A DNA stretch of 64,000 nucleotides from Pseudomonas hamedanensis (GCF_014268595.2 NZ_CP077091.1:1014501-1078500); one strand, 5' to 3'; numbered from the stretch's first letter, positions 6,993 through 15,401 are shown. Notes: generated by a model not told the origin, from the sequence alone. A program made the numbers and translations.

Positions 6993-8849
6993 TTATTTCA
7001 GCACCTCCTCCGCAATATCAGGAAATGCGCGGGTGGTAATATTGGCATAACCACCCGGATCGCCTTTATACAGCAGGGTCAGCTTGCCTTTGTCCTCTAG
7101 ACGACCTTTGGCAATAAATCTTCGCGACACGCCTCCATTGATTTGCCGACCACACAAATAAACATACCCTTGCGAGTCAAAAGTAATGCCGGTGAACTGA
7201 GTTTCGGCGCCAGACTCTAACTGTTCAAACTGGAACAAGTAGCGCGTTAGCCATGAAGTGGTTGACGACGTGTCCTCCACAACCCATAAACGCCCCTGAA
7301 GGCCGATAAAATAGGCGCGATTGGCTGAGTCGAAAGCCATGTCGGTGACTTTCTGGCTGTCGGCACGCCCAAATGCCACGACGCTCTCTCCCGGTCCAGG
7401 TGTGACCTGCAGGCGGTGACTATCGCTCCTTTTCATATTCAATGTTGCAGGGTCATGCTGATAGTAATAAACCTGATTGGCAGAGTCGGTAAACATAAAG
7501 CCAGTGTTGTCTTTACGGAATGCCATGCCATCAATTTTTTTACCTGACAGACCGGGAATTTCCTCCCTCTTGCCATCTTTTTCCCGATAGGCTTTTCGCT
7601 GATTTGACCAGAAATAATAGGAGTAACCGTCAGTTGTAAGTGCGTTGCTTTGCCCGATATTGCGATTGTTATCAACGACTTTCTTCAGGATTTTGCCGGT
7701 TTGTGGGTCGTGACTGTATATATCCGAGCCATCCTGACTATTTTCATTGATAGCAATCGCGAGGAGTTCGTCGATTTCAGTGTATTGAGGGGGCGCTGGT
7801 ACTACCGGAGGGGAAATGGGTTGGTCGGGTTGTTTTTGCGTGGACTCATCTTGGGAAGCAGGTGCTGGTGGAGGGCTAACCGGCGGCTTTTGAGTCAACG
7901 AGTCTGACTGGGGCGCCGGTTCAGGCTTTTTTGCGGCTGGTTCTCCCTCACACTTGCAACCCGTTTGTTGAGGTTTAGCTAGCGGCTTTTCATGGCAAGT
8001 GCAGTTCCCTGCGCGTTGTGGTCCGCAAGACTCGACCAAGCCTTTGAGTACATCCGCAAGTGTATTTACCGCCCGAACAATATCGGCAGCCTGCCCACAG
8101 AGACCACTGCTCCCAGGTCCAGTATTGTCTGGCTTATCCGGGGTTTCCTTACCCTCCAGCTTATCGGCTTCTTCTTTCTTCTCGTCCACGCTATCTTCAT
8201 GCGGTACTTTGCTGGCGCAAATAGTATCTTTCAATACCTGGATAAAATCAGCGATACCCTTAGTGTAAATGTAGTGTTCGCCGCCCGTACGCAAGGCCAA
8301 TCGCTTGTATTCCTTGATCATGGCTCTTTCATCGGCGGGTGTAGGATAAGGCAGAGTTTGATGCGGGGTTCCTAAATAAGTGTGAACCTTAACCGCGTGA
8401 TCCAACGCAGCACTGATGGCGTCATCACAGGCTTTGATACGCTCTTCATTGAGGACCATCTCTCCGCCGTACAGACTTTCATCGCCCAATACGAACAGAT
8501 TCTTTTCCGCTCCAGCGCGCCAGTCATATGACTTAATAATGTCTTCGGCCGCAGGTGCCACGTCTTCCTGCGCGGGATTTCCAATCGCCGCGTATTTTCG
8601 ACTTTTGATCAGGCCGTCATCTACCCCGAGTGTTTCGGTAAGGTAGTTGCGTACGGTTTTATCAAACTTCGAATTGGCAAACGTACCTTCAATGCCGAGA
8701 AACTCAACACGGAGATCCGAAGGACAAGCTTTATTCGCTTCCTCGATCGCAGCATTGAGTTTTTCACTGAGCGCGGCCGCCTCATCTTTCATTGAGTCAC
8801 TGGAGTCGATTAAAAAAACCAGGTCAACCTTTTTGTTTTCAATATCCAC
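6993..8849 (-). CDS. VWA-domain protein with proline-rich linker and propeller-like C-terminus
   Basis: 618 residues. The N-terminal half is a von Willebrand factor A domain: the MIDAS motif D15-x-S17-x-S19 is in LVFLIDSSDSM. After about residue 210 comes a charged, then Cys-containing region (CGPQRAGNCTCHEK, then GCKCEGE), then a linker rich in Pro and Gln (about 300-355). The last 260 residues contain repeated SYYFW-, GFMFTD-, AYFIG-, YVYLCG-like strands resembling a beta-propeller. The start is GTG at 8849 with AAAGGAG upstream. No signal peptide or membrane segment is evident. It lies 55 bases after the lectin gene and is followed by a strong hairpin, so the two form an operon. An adhesion or binding role with the lectin is inferred. 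Confidence 0.7.
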   Translation of the reverse strand: MDIENKKVDLVFLIDSSDSMKDEAAALSEKLNAAIEEANKACPSDLRVEFLGIEGTFANSKFDKTVRNYLTETLGVDDGLIKSRKYAAIGNPAQEDVAPAAEDIIKSYDWRAGAEKNLFVLGDESLYGGEMVLNEERIKACDDAISAALDHAVKVHTYLGTPHQTLPYPTPADERAMIKEYKRLALRTGGEHYIYTKGIADFIQVLKDTICASKVPHEDSVDEKKEEADKLEGKETPDKPDNTGPGSSGLCGQAADIVRAVNTLADVLKGLVESCGPQRAGNCTCHEKPLAKPQQTGCKCEGEPAAKKPEPAPQSDSLTQKPPVSPPPAPASQDESTQKQPDQPISPPVVPAPPQYTEIDELLAIAINENSQDGSDIYSHDPQTGKILKKVVDNNRNIGQSNALTTDGYSYYFWSNQRKAYREKDGKREEIPGLSGKKIDGMAFRKDNTGFMFTDSANQVYYYQHDPATLNMKRSDSHRLQVTPGPGESVVAFGRADSQKVTDMAFDSANRAYFIGLQGRLWVVEDTSSTTSWLTRYLFQFEQLESGAETQFTGITFDSQGYVYLCGRQINGGVSRRFIAKGRLEDKGKLTLLYKGDPGGYANITTRAFPDIAEEVLK

Positions 8850-8904
8850 TTATTCACTCCTTTAAAGTAAGACCTACTTCAGTTCGGTCGTGCCAGTCCA
8901 TTGT

Positions 8905-9921
8905 CTAGCGAGCGGTTGGTCCAGATGTTCTGGCCCTGAGGAATTTCCAGCTACCCGTGCCGACACCTGCCCTGTTCGGAGATGGGTTTGTATAAACACT
9001 GTAGCCTTTGAACTTCCGTCCATCGAAATGACCACAAGTGTCCAAGTACCCGCCCTGAGAATTGTTGTATTCGTTTCGCAGGTTAATCGGATCTCCGATA
9101 TTGATCTGCGTACCGACAGCGCCGAAGAGCACTACCCAATCCAGCGTCTTGTGGCCGGTTTTGTCAAAACCGCGGCTTGCCATGTCCGCACTCGAAACGT
9201 TGTAGAGCTCTGGTGTCGTGGCGTGACCATTCGTATCGAGATAGCCGGCTCCGTTTGTATCGTTGTAGGCAGGATTGTCTCCATACAGGTTGAAGAGCCT
9301 GATGACGTCGCCACTGCGGACTCTCGAGCCATCTGCCTTGCCAGTGGCTGAGCGGATCAACCATGTATCGATGGGCCCGGCCAGCTCCGGAGTGTCAGCG
9401 GTCACCACGCCATGCTTGGCTCCAACTTCTCTGGAACGGTCATGGACAACCAGGTAACCACCATTCCAATCGGCATAACCGTTGAGCAGGCGAACCTTGT
9501 CGCCGTATTTAAGTACATCCGCGGCCGACGGGTTAACGGCTGCTTTCTTCTCAACACTTACGTTGAATGAGCCGGCGTTATTGTCATAGTCGCCGGCTAC
9601 GTCATTGATCAGGAAGGTGAGCTCCCCGTCGACCGGCACCGTCCAACGGAATACTCCTGTATTGATCGGAGTGAGATAGTCAGCCCCTATTTTCATCAAA
9701 AGCGCACCGACAAGACCTTCTGGGCACGTCAGGCCCTCGGGCTTGTATGAACCCACCAGGCTTTCATCCCCCTGAGGGCCAAAAGCCCTGCCGGGGCCGC
9801 GTTCCACCCACCCTGACGCGATGATCGTAAGGGTGTCTCCCTTCTGGACCATGAAGCCCGTTTTCTGGCCATTCTCCAGCTTCCCGTCTACCGCCCCGGA
9901 CCAAGTATCGGATTTAGGCAT
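8905..9921 (-). CDS. LecA-like lectin fused to a triple-repeat (trefoil-like) domain
   Basis: 338 residues. Residues 7-126 match the galactophilic lectin LecA (PA-IL): GDTLTIIASGW, FGPQGD, GALLMKIG, INTGVFRW and NDVAGDYDNNAGSF. The calcium-site residues D107, N114 and N115 are kept. The loop that in LecA carries the sugar-contacting His50 and Gln53 is four residues longer and has neither in place. Residues 140-330 hold three similar units, each starting GD-(V/P)-x-L and containing GGYL or GYLDT plus a His or Asp (about 140-161, 204-233, 276-298), as in a beta-trefoil or MIR-like fold. The ATG at 9921 has GGAGG five bases ahead. There is no signal peptide, as in LecA itself. It is first in an operon with the VWA gene. 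Confidence 0.8.
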   Translation of the reverse strand: MPKSDTWSGAVDGKLENGQKTGFMVQKGDTLTIIASGWVERGPGRAFGPQGDESLVGSYKPEGLTCPEGLVGALLMKIGADYLTPINTGVFRWTVPVDGELTFLINDVAGDYDNNAGSFNVSVEKKAAVNPSAADVLKYGDKVRLLNGYADWNGGYLVVHDRSREVGAKHGVVTADTPELAGPIDTWLIRSATGKADGSRVRSGDVIRLFNLYGDNPAYNDTNGAGYLDTNGHATTPELYNVSSADMASRGFDKTGHKTLDWVVLFGAVGTQINIGDPINLRNEYNNSQGGYLDTCGHFDGRKFKGYSVYTNPSPNRAGVGTGSWKFLRARTSGPTAR

Positions 9922-9964
9922 AACTTCCTCCCAAGATCTCAAGAACGTTTGAAACTCGATGCAT
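9914..9964 (-). CDS. 16-codon leader ORF ahead of the lectin gene
   Basis: An ATG at 9964 with an excellent AAAGGAG seven bases upstream opens a 16-codon frame (MHRVSNVLEILGGSYA) whose stop overlaps the lectin start region by 8 bases in another frame. The lectin Shine-Dalgarno GGGAGG lies inside this ORF, which is the layout of translational coupling or attenuation. The peptide matches no known leader. A chance ORF cannot be excluded. Confidence 0.45.
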   Translation of the reverse strand: MHRVSNVLEILGGSYA

Positions 9965-10308
9965 TGTGAAACTCCTTTCCTTGTCTGAAGACTTAGTTCA
10001 TTTTTGCAGGTCGCGGATAAACTATAGATGCACTATCGCCAGATCAGGCAGATTGTTAATTATTGTCAGAAATCCCATTCAGAGCCTCCATCCGCGAGAA
10101 TTGAACAATGAAGATCCTATAGCTCATTAGTTACTTAAGCTGCGCAAGTAGCACCAAAGTAACAGTCATCGATGCATGGATTTATCGCCTTGCAAAGAGA
10201 TAAGTGTTTAACCGTGCACACCCGATAAGTCCTGCGGCGCCAGTTCTAATGACTGGTCAGAATCTCTGCTTCCTTCAAGCGAATTGGCGGTTAGTTATAG
10301 CCTTGATG

Positions 10309-10408
10309 GGCGGCCGCGGTTCATGCCTTATAACGAATTTGAAGTAGGTCAAACGTAAAGTTCAGGTCTTTGTCAGTCGGATCAGAAAAATTCAGAAACG
10401 CGGCCGCC
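10309..10408. repeat. Inverted repeat pair GGCGGCCGCG / CGCGGCCGCC
   Basis: Perfect 10-bp inverted arms at 10309-10318 and 10399-10408, 80 bases apart, in an otherwise AT-rich region. Possible regulator site or relic of an inserted element. Confidence 0.6.
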
Positions 10409-10411
10409 AAT

Positions 10412-10478
10412 AAAAAACACGAAAAAACAATAGGATAGACGCTAGTAAGGCTCCTACTCGACAAATGGCGTGTTTTTT
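10412..10478. repeat. Inverted repeat pair AAAAAACACG / CGTGTTTTTT
   Basis: Perfect 10-bp arms at 10412-10421 and 10469-10478, enclosing 47 bases. The right arm with its T-run lies just before the -35 box of the EPS promoter. It could form a terminator-like structure that insulates the EPS locus from upstream transcription. Confidence 0.5.
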
Positions 10479-10490
10479 GACTCGGATCGT

Positions 10491-10519
10491 TTGACAGACC
10501 GTGAAGACTGGCCGATAAC
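10491..10519 (+). promoter_or_regulatory. Predicted sigma-70 promoter of the EPS locus
   Basis: TTGACA (10491-10496), a 17-base spacer, then GATAAC (10514-10519). The -35 is a perfect consensus; the -10 matches four of six. Transcription would start near 10526, about 100 bases before the ops-like site and 275 bases before the first gene. A second weaker candidate (TTGAAA at 10686, CATAAT at 10708) lies after the ops-like site. Confidence 0.55.
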
Positions 10520-10800
10520 TACCAACGTCTAGCTGAACACGGCGCGAGTGCTCTTTTCTCGCTTCCCGAAGTTTCCGAGCTAACCACTTAGCAACCTAAC
10601 GTAAATGCTGCAACATGCAGACAGTGCGGTAGCTTTGTCTTCGAAAAAGTTCAGCCGCACGTCGACCTGAACAAGTGATTCATTGTTGAAACACTTCAGC
10701 GTTACATCATAATAAAAACACACCCTGCCAATTGTCTTCTCACAGCCCTGAATAGAGCTTCTGCCTGCATAAACTTTCGAACCTAAAAGAGTTTACCAGC
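10520..10800 (+). other. Structured leader of the EPS transcript
   Basis: Untranslated leader of about 275 bases. It includes a small hairpin CTGCA-ACA-TGCAG (10608-10620), the ops-like site directly after it, and a second inverted repeat GTTCAG..CTGAAC (10649-10672). No ORF with a ribosome site was found. Confidence 0.5.
10624..10635 (+). promoter_or_regulatory. ops-like element (GTGCGGTAGCTT)
   Basis: Contains GCGGTAGC, the core of the operon polarity suppressor (ops) sequence that pauses RNA polymerase and recruits RfaH in enterobacteria. It lies in the leader of a long polysaccharide operon whose first gene is an RfaH/NusG paralogue, so the position is exactly as expected. Confidence 0.65.
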
Positions 10801-11334
10801 ATGCCAGCAATCAGCTCGGATCAACCCAATTGGTACCTGTTGCAATGCAAGCCTCGCCAGGATGAGCGCGCCCACCTCAACCTGCTGCAGCAAAACTACG
10901 TGGTCTTCCATCCTCAACTGTTTACCGAGCGCGTCATTCGCGGGAAACGGCAGCGGGTCATGGAATCGTTGTTCCCCGGTTATCTGTTCATCCAACTTAG
11001 CCGTACGGACAATTGGGCTCCCTTGCGCTCGACGCGAGGTGTCAGCCGGGTCGTCGAATTCAATCATGGCCCCGTGGCAGTGGAAGAGCGCGTCATCGAG
11101 CATCTGCGCGAACGGTGCCTGGAGTCGGATTCGAATGTGCACGATCGCCTCGAACCCGGCGAGCCGTTGCGAATCATAAGCGGCCCACTCTCGCCACTGG
11201 AGGGCGTATTCCAGGCGCTGCACGGTAACGATCGCGTGTTGCTCCTTCTGCAGTTTCTCAACCGGGAACAACCGGTCTGTTTGCCGCTTAGCGTCATTGA
11301 ACGACAAAAACCAAGCTTTCAATCCTACAAATAA
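10801..11334 (+). CDS. RfaH/NusG-like transcription antiterminator
   Basis: 177 residues. The NusG N-terminal (NGN) domain starts at NWYLLQCKPRQDERA (about residues 10-24) and includes the FPGYLFIQL block (about 58-66); a KOW-type segment follows at EPLRIISGPLSPLEGVF (about 124-140). Specialised NusG paralogues bind paused RNA polymerase at an operon-specific site and suppress polarity. It is the first gene of the EPS operon, 166 bases after an ops-like element, so it probably acts on its own operon. No strong Shine-Dalgarno is seen (AAGAG). It could act on other loci as well. Confidence 0.85.
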   Translation: MPAISSDQPNWYLLQCKPRQDERAHLNLLQQNYVVFHPQLFTERVIRGKRQRVMESLFPGYLFIQLSRTDNWAPLRSTRGVSRVVEFNHGPVAVEERVIEHLRERCLESDSNVHDRLEPGEPLRIISGPLSPLEGVFQALHGNDRVLLLLQFLNREQPVCLPLSVIERQKPSFQSYK

Positions 11335-11370
11335 CCGCTTGTCTCATGTGCCTTTCTCAGGAGCCATGAC

Positions 11371-12531
11371 ATGGCCTTGAAATCACGCTGCCCTGTTGCA
11401 CTGGTCATGGCCTCTTTCTACCCGGGAATGACCTGGAGTATCGAGCCGCAAGCCATTGATGTTTACGGATTCGATTTCACGCCGAGCTTTATATTTTCGG
11501 AAAGTTATGACGACAACTTTCGCGAACTCGAGGACCGCAAACAGTCCTCCTTGATTACCAAGCTGGCGCCCTCCTTCGAACTCAAGGCCGAAGATCGCAA
11601 CAGCGCCACGCGATTGATCTGGCAGCCGACTCGCTACATCTATCACGACGAGTCTGATGCCTCGAACACAGCGCAACGCGTACGCGCCGATAGCATCATG
11701 GAGTTCACCGACCGTCATCGTTTGAAACTCGAAGCCGAATATCGCAAGTACGAGCGCACGGAGTCGACGGCGGTCGAAGGCGTCAATGACAAAATCAACA
11801 ATAAACGCGTCGGCGGCCTTTACACCTTTGGCGCCAAGAGTGCCGACAACCAAATCGAGCTCGGGGCGAATTACGCACAACTGCGCTACGACAATGCCGA
11901 TGGCATCAATGACGATAAAGAACGCGATACCACCGCCGTCACGGGTACCTGGTACCACCGCATCGGCAGCAATACCCGAGGTTTGCTGGAATATGACCAC
12001 ACCGACTTCGACTATCAGCAGGCGAACAGTCCGCGCAGCAGTAAATCCGACGCCGTATTGGCCGGTGCCGTATGGGATTTCACCGCACGCACGACGGGCA
12101 AAGTGCGCGTCGGGTATGAAAAAAAGAACTTCGACAGCAGCGAATCCAACGACCTCGACAACCCCACCTGGCAAGTCGATTTGCAATGGAAACCGCGGAC
12201 GTATTCGACGTTTACCTTTGTTGCTCGCCAGGCACTTGCCGAAGGCGACGATGGTGCGGAGGCCGTAAAGTCGACGTTCACCCAAGTCGGATGGCGACAC
12301 GGTTGGACCGAACGAATCACCACCGTGGCGCAAGCCGGACTCGGTCGGTATGTCTACGAAGGACAAAGTCGCACCGATGACTTTCAGGATTACAACCTGG
12401 CGCTCATCTACGCCATGCGCCGCTGGCTGGATATCGAACTCGGTTATCGCTACCGCGACAACGATTCCGATGCCGACAATGAAAGTTTCACCCGCAACGT
12501 GTTTCAGATCAGCTTCAACGTCAGCCTTTAA
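11371..12531 (+). CDS. Outer-membrane beta-barrel protein of the EPS locus
   Basis: 386 residues. A signal peptide is followed by alternating amphipathic strands rich in aromatic and charged residues and a C-terminal phenylalanine-containing strand ending FQISFNVSL, typical of outer-membrane barrels (outer membrane beta-barrel/BBP2-like proteins of capsule and EPS loci). AGGAG seven bases before the ATG fixes the start. It precedes a short polysaccharide export protein that lacks its own membrane anchor, so this barrel is the likely exit channel for the polymer. The strand number was not modelled; the exact family is inferred from pattern and context. Confidence 0.7.
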   Translation: MALKSRCPVALVMASFYPGMTWSIEPQAIDVYGFDFTPSFIFSESYDDNFRELEDRKQSSLITKLAPSFELKAEDRNSATRLIWQPTRYIYHDESDASNTAQRVRADSIMEFTDRHRLKLEAEYRKYERTESTAVEGVNDKINNKRVGGLYTFGAKSADNQIELGANYAQLRYDNADGINDDKERDTTAVTGTWYHRIGSNTRGLLEYDHTDFDYQQANSPRSSKSDAVLAGAVWDFTARTTGKVRVGYEKKNFDSSESNDLDNPTWQVDLQWKPRTYSTFTFVARQALAEGDDGAEAVKSTFTQVGWRHGWTERITTVAQAGLGRYVYEGQSRTDDFQDYNLALIYAMRRWLDIELGYRYRDNDSDADNESFTRNVFQISFNVSL

Positions 12532-12543
12532 GAGGGTCTCGAC

Positions 12544-13077
12544 ATGAACACACACGCACTTGTCTTGTCGTTCACGCTGGCTGTGGCATCGACTGCCCAT
12601 GCCGACGATCCCGGCACTCAATACAAACTGGCCGCCGGCGATGTGTTGCGCATCATCGTTTTCGGTGAGCCGGAATTGAGCCTGAAAAAGATCCGTCTCA
12701 GCGATGCCGGCACGTTTTCCTACCCCTTTCTCGGAGAAATCTCCGCCAAAGGGCTGACCCCTGGGCAGGTTGAAAAGATCATCGTCGATGGACTTAAACA
12801 GGGCTATCTGGTCGATCCGAAAGTCAGCCTCAGCCAGATCGAGTACCGCTCCTTCTACATCAATGGCGAAGTGAAAAAACCCGGCAGCTATCCGTTTGTG
12901 CCGGGCCTGACACTGGAGAAGGCCATTGCCTTGGGCGGCGGTTTGACCGAGCGAGCCTCGATCAAGCGCGTGACCATTTTGCGTGGCGATGGTAGTGCGA
13001 CCCTCACCGATGACGTGACGCGCAGCACCACGATTGCCCCCGGCGACACCATTTCCATCGCACAAGGGTTCTTCTGA
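12544..13077 (+). CDS. Short polysaccharide export (OPX) protein
   Basis: 177 residues. A cleavable Sec signal ends at AHA, without a lipobox Cys. Then come the polysaccharide export domain (YKLAAGDVLRIIVFGEPELS, about 27-46) and one SLBB segment (FYINGEVKKPGSYPF, about 104-118). It stops soon after, without the C-terminal amphipathic helix that forms the outer-membrane pore in Wza. Such short, periplasmic OPX proteins are thought to work with a separate beta-barrel, here the upstream gene. Two bases separate it from the Wzc gene, as expected for a Wza/Wzc export pair. Confidence 0.85.
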   Translation: MNTHALVLSFTLAVASTAHADDPGTQYKLAAGDVLRIIVFGEPELSLKKIRLSDAGTFSYPFLGEISAKGLTPGQVEKIIVDGLKQGYLVDPKVSLSQIEYRSFYINGEVKKPGSYPFVPGLTLEKAIALGGGLTERASIKRVTILRGDGSATLTDDVTRSTTIAPGDTISIAQGFF

Positions 13078-13079
13078 TC

Positions 13080-15401
13080 ATGGACAACAGCCTTGGCACC
13101 TACGTCGAACGTCCTTTGCAAACGCATGTGCATCAGCACCAGCCGTACAGCGAAGACAAGGACACCCTTGATCTATTGAAACTCTGGAGGGTGATCTGGC
13201 GCGCCAAATGGAGCATCGGATGGCTGATCCTGGTGAGCGGTCTGCTGGCGGCCATTGTGGTCTCGAACATCACCCCGCAATACATCGGCAGCACGACCCT
13301 GCTGTTCAACGATAAAACACCTCCGCTGATGTCCTTTCAGCAGGTCAAGGATTCGAACAGCAACACCACTGATTACCTACAGACACAACAGGCACTCCTG
13401 CAATCGCGTGATCTTGCCGAGCGCGCGGTGAAAAAACTCGGGCTGACCACTCACCCGCTCACCGACCCGCGCCAGCAACCGAAGCCATGGTTTGCACCGC
13501 GTGAATGGCTGGCCGATCTTGATCTGGACAAATGGTTGCCGGGCCTCGGCCTGGAGCGCTGGCTACCGGAAAAAGAAGCCATCACCGAAGACGATGTATT
13601 CAACCAGGTCACGCAAAACCTGATGCTGCACACCAGCGTCAAGTTCGTCGGCAAGAGCCAGTTGCTGGAAATCGAAGTCGAGCTGCCAGACCCGGTACTG
13701 GCAGCCGCAGCAGCCAATGCGCTGGCCCGCGGCTTCACCGACAGCCAGCTCGACACCAGCGAAAAGTCGTCGCAAACCACCACGGCGTGGATGAACACAC
13801 GGCTGGTCAAGCTGCGTGACAACCTGCGCGCGGCCGAGAAAAAGCTCCAGGGCTACCGCGAAGAACAAGGCCTGGTCGACGTCGGCGGCGTGGCCACGAT
13901 CAGCGCCAACGAACTGGAAATGACCGGCAATCGCATGGTCGACGCCCGGCGCAACCGTGCCGAAGCCGAAAGCGAATACCGGCAGGCGAAGGCTTTGAGC
14001 AACGGCGATCTGAGTCGACTGTCCAGCGTACCCGCGGTCTTGAGTAACCTCTTGGTGCAGAAATTCCAGGCCGATCGCGCCATGGCCCAGGCCAAGGTCG
14101 ATGAGCTGTCGGGGCGTTACGGGCCTAAGCACCCTAGCCTGCTTTCCGCGCAGTCGGAATTGCGCACGGCCACCAGCAACCTGCAGCTACAGGTGCAGCA
14201 GGTGGTTGCCGGCATCGAACGGCAATACCAGCTCGCTACCGCCAGTGAGGCCTCACTGCGTCAATCGTTCAACAGCAACAAGGCACAAATTCAGGACATT
14301 GCCCGCAAGGAATTCCAGTTGCGCGAGTTCCAGCGTGAGGTCGACAGCTCCCGCGCGCTGTACGAAACCTTCGTCACCCGCTTGAAAGAAACCACGGCCA
14401 CCGCTGACATGGACTCGACCAAAGTGCGGATCGTCGACCCGGCCATCGTTCCCGCTGACCCCAGCAAACCGCGTAAAACGTTGATTGTTGCGATCGTCGC
14501 GCTGATTGCTGCGGTGGTCGGTGTAGCGTTGGCGCTGCTGTTCGACAGCCTGAGCAATACCTTCAAGACCGACGAATCGATCGAAAGCGCGCTGAACATT
14601 CCGCTGCTGAGCGTCGTGCCGTTGGTCATGAAGAAAAATCGTCGGCAACTGGCGCGCCTGTTCGAAGACAACGATCATCCGCGCTTTTCCGAGACGATCC
14701 GTAACCTGCGCACCTGGCTGATGTTGCAGAGCAACGATATGCCCTCGCAGGTGGTGCTGATCACATCGACAGTGGCCGGTGAGGGGAAAAGCACCATTGC
14801 CAACAACCTCGCCAGCTCCCTGACGCCGCTGGAACGGGTGCTGCTCATCGATGCCGACATGCGCCAGCCAACCCTGTCGCTGAACTTCGATTTCCCGCCT
14901 GACAGCCCTGGCCTGGCGAATGTCATTGCCGGTACCGCGCGGCTTGAAGACTGCATTGTTTCGGTGGGCAATCTGGACATGCTGCTGGCTGGCAAGGTAA
15001 TGCCAGCTGCGCGAGATACCTTCGCCGCGCCACGCCTGCCCTCACCTGCCGAGCCGCGCAACGCTCTGCAACCGCCGCCGCAGGATTTGCTCAGTTCACC
15101 GCGCATGGCGCGCATGCTTGAAGCGCTGAGGTCGCGTTACCGCCATATCATCATTGACTCACCACCTGCAGAAATGATCAGCGACGCCCTGTTGCTGGCC
15201 AAACATGCGGATGCGGTCATTTACGTCGTCAAGGCTGACAGCACGCCTATCAGCCAAGTGCAGCGTGGCCTCGCCATGTTGCAACAGAGCCATGTGCCGG
15301 TCTTTGGCTCCGTGCTCAACCAGGTCGACCTGCGCAAGGCGCGCAAGTACGGCCATCACCACTCCCGGGCGTTCTATAACTACGATTTCGCGCCCAGGTA
15401 A
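13080..15401 (+). CDS. Wzc/GumC-type chain-length regulator with BY-kinase domain
   Basis: 773 residues in the inner membrane. An N-terminal Wzz domain has TM1 at about 44-64, a long periplasmic coiled-coil part (about 230-430), and TM2 at about 467-488. The cytoplasmic kinase has Walker A (GEGKST, 567-572, K570), Walker A-prime (LLIDADMRQP, 588-597) and Walker B (HIIIDSPP, 689-696). The tail ends with three tyrosines near the terminus (KYGHHHSRAFYNYDF), a short Tyr cluster for autophosphorylation. It controls polymer length and links synthesis to export. It follows the export protein by two bases. Confidence 0.95.
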   Translation: MDNSLGTYVERPLQTHVHQHQPYSEDKDTLDLLKLWRVIWRAKWSIGWLILVSGLLAAIVVSNITPQYIGSTTLLFNDKTPPLMSFQQVKDSNSNTTDYLQTQQALLQSRDLAERAVKKLGLTTHPLTDPRQQPKPWFAPREWLADLDLDKWLPGLGLERWLPEKEAITEDDVFNQVTQNLMLHTSVKFVGKSQLLEIEVELPDPVLAAAAANALARGFTDSQLDTSEKSSQTTTAWMNTRLVKLRDNLRAAEKKLQGYREEQGLVDVGGVATISANELEMTGNRMVDARRNRAEAESEYRQAKALSNGDLSRLSSVPAVLSNLLVQKFQADRAMAQAKVDELSGRYGPKHPSLLSAQSELRTATSNLQLQVQQVVAGIERQYQLATASEASLRQSFNSNKAQIQDIARKEFQLREFQREVDSSRALYETFVTRLKETTATADMDSTKVRIVDPAIVPADPSKPRKTLIVAIVALIAAVVGVALALLFDSLSNTFKTDESIESALNIPLLSVVPLVMKKNRRQLARLFEDNDHPRFSETIRNLRTWLMLQSNDMPSQVVLITSTVAGEGKSTIANNLASSLTPLERVLLIDADMRQPTLSLNFDFPPDSPGLANVIAGTARLEDCIVSVGNLDMLLAGKVMPAARDTFAAPRLPSPAEPRNALQPPPQDLLSSPRMARMLEALRSRYRHIIIDSPPAEMISDALLLAKHADAVIYVVKADSTPISQVQRGLAMLQQSHVPVFGSVLNQVDLRKARKYGHHHSRAFYNYDFAPR

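Larger units (their letters stand above)
9965..10490. other. Divergent intergenic region, left half
   Basis: About 525 AT-rich bases without a credible gene. On the minus strand it should carry the lectin promoter: a TATAGT element at 10022-10027 within CATCTATAGT resembles an RpoS-type -10, about 45 bases before the leader ORF ribosome site. On the right it holds two pairs of inverted repeats (10309/10399 and 10412/10469). Confidence 0.5.

Noticed and set aside
10686..10713. TTGAAA..CATAAT as the main EPS promoter
   Set aside because: It is a fair sigma-70 match, but a start there would leave the ops-like site untranscribed; kept only as a possible second promoter.
11383..13065. 560-codon minus-strand ORF across the EPS export genes
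   Set aside because: Shadow of the beta-barrel and export genes caused by high GC at third positions; no ribosome site and no domain pattern.
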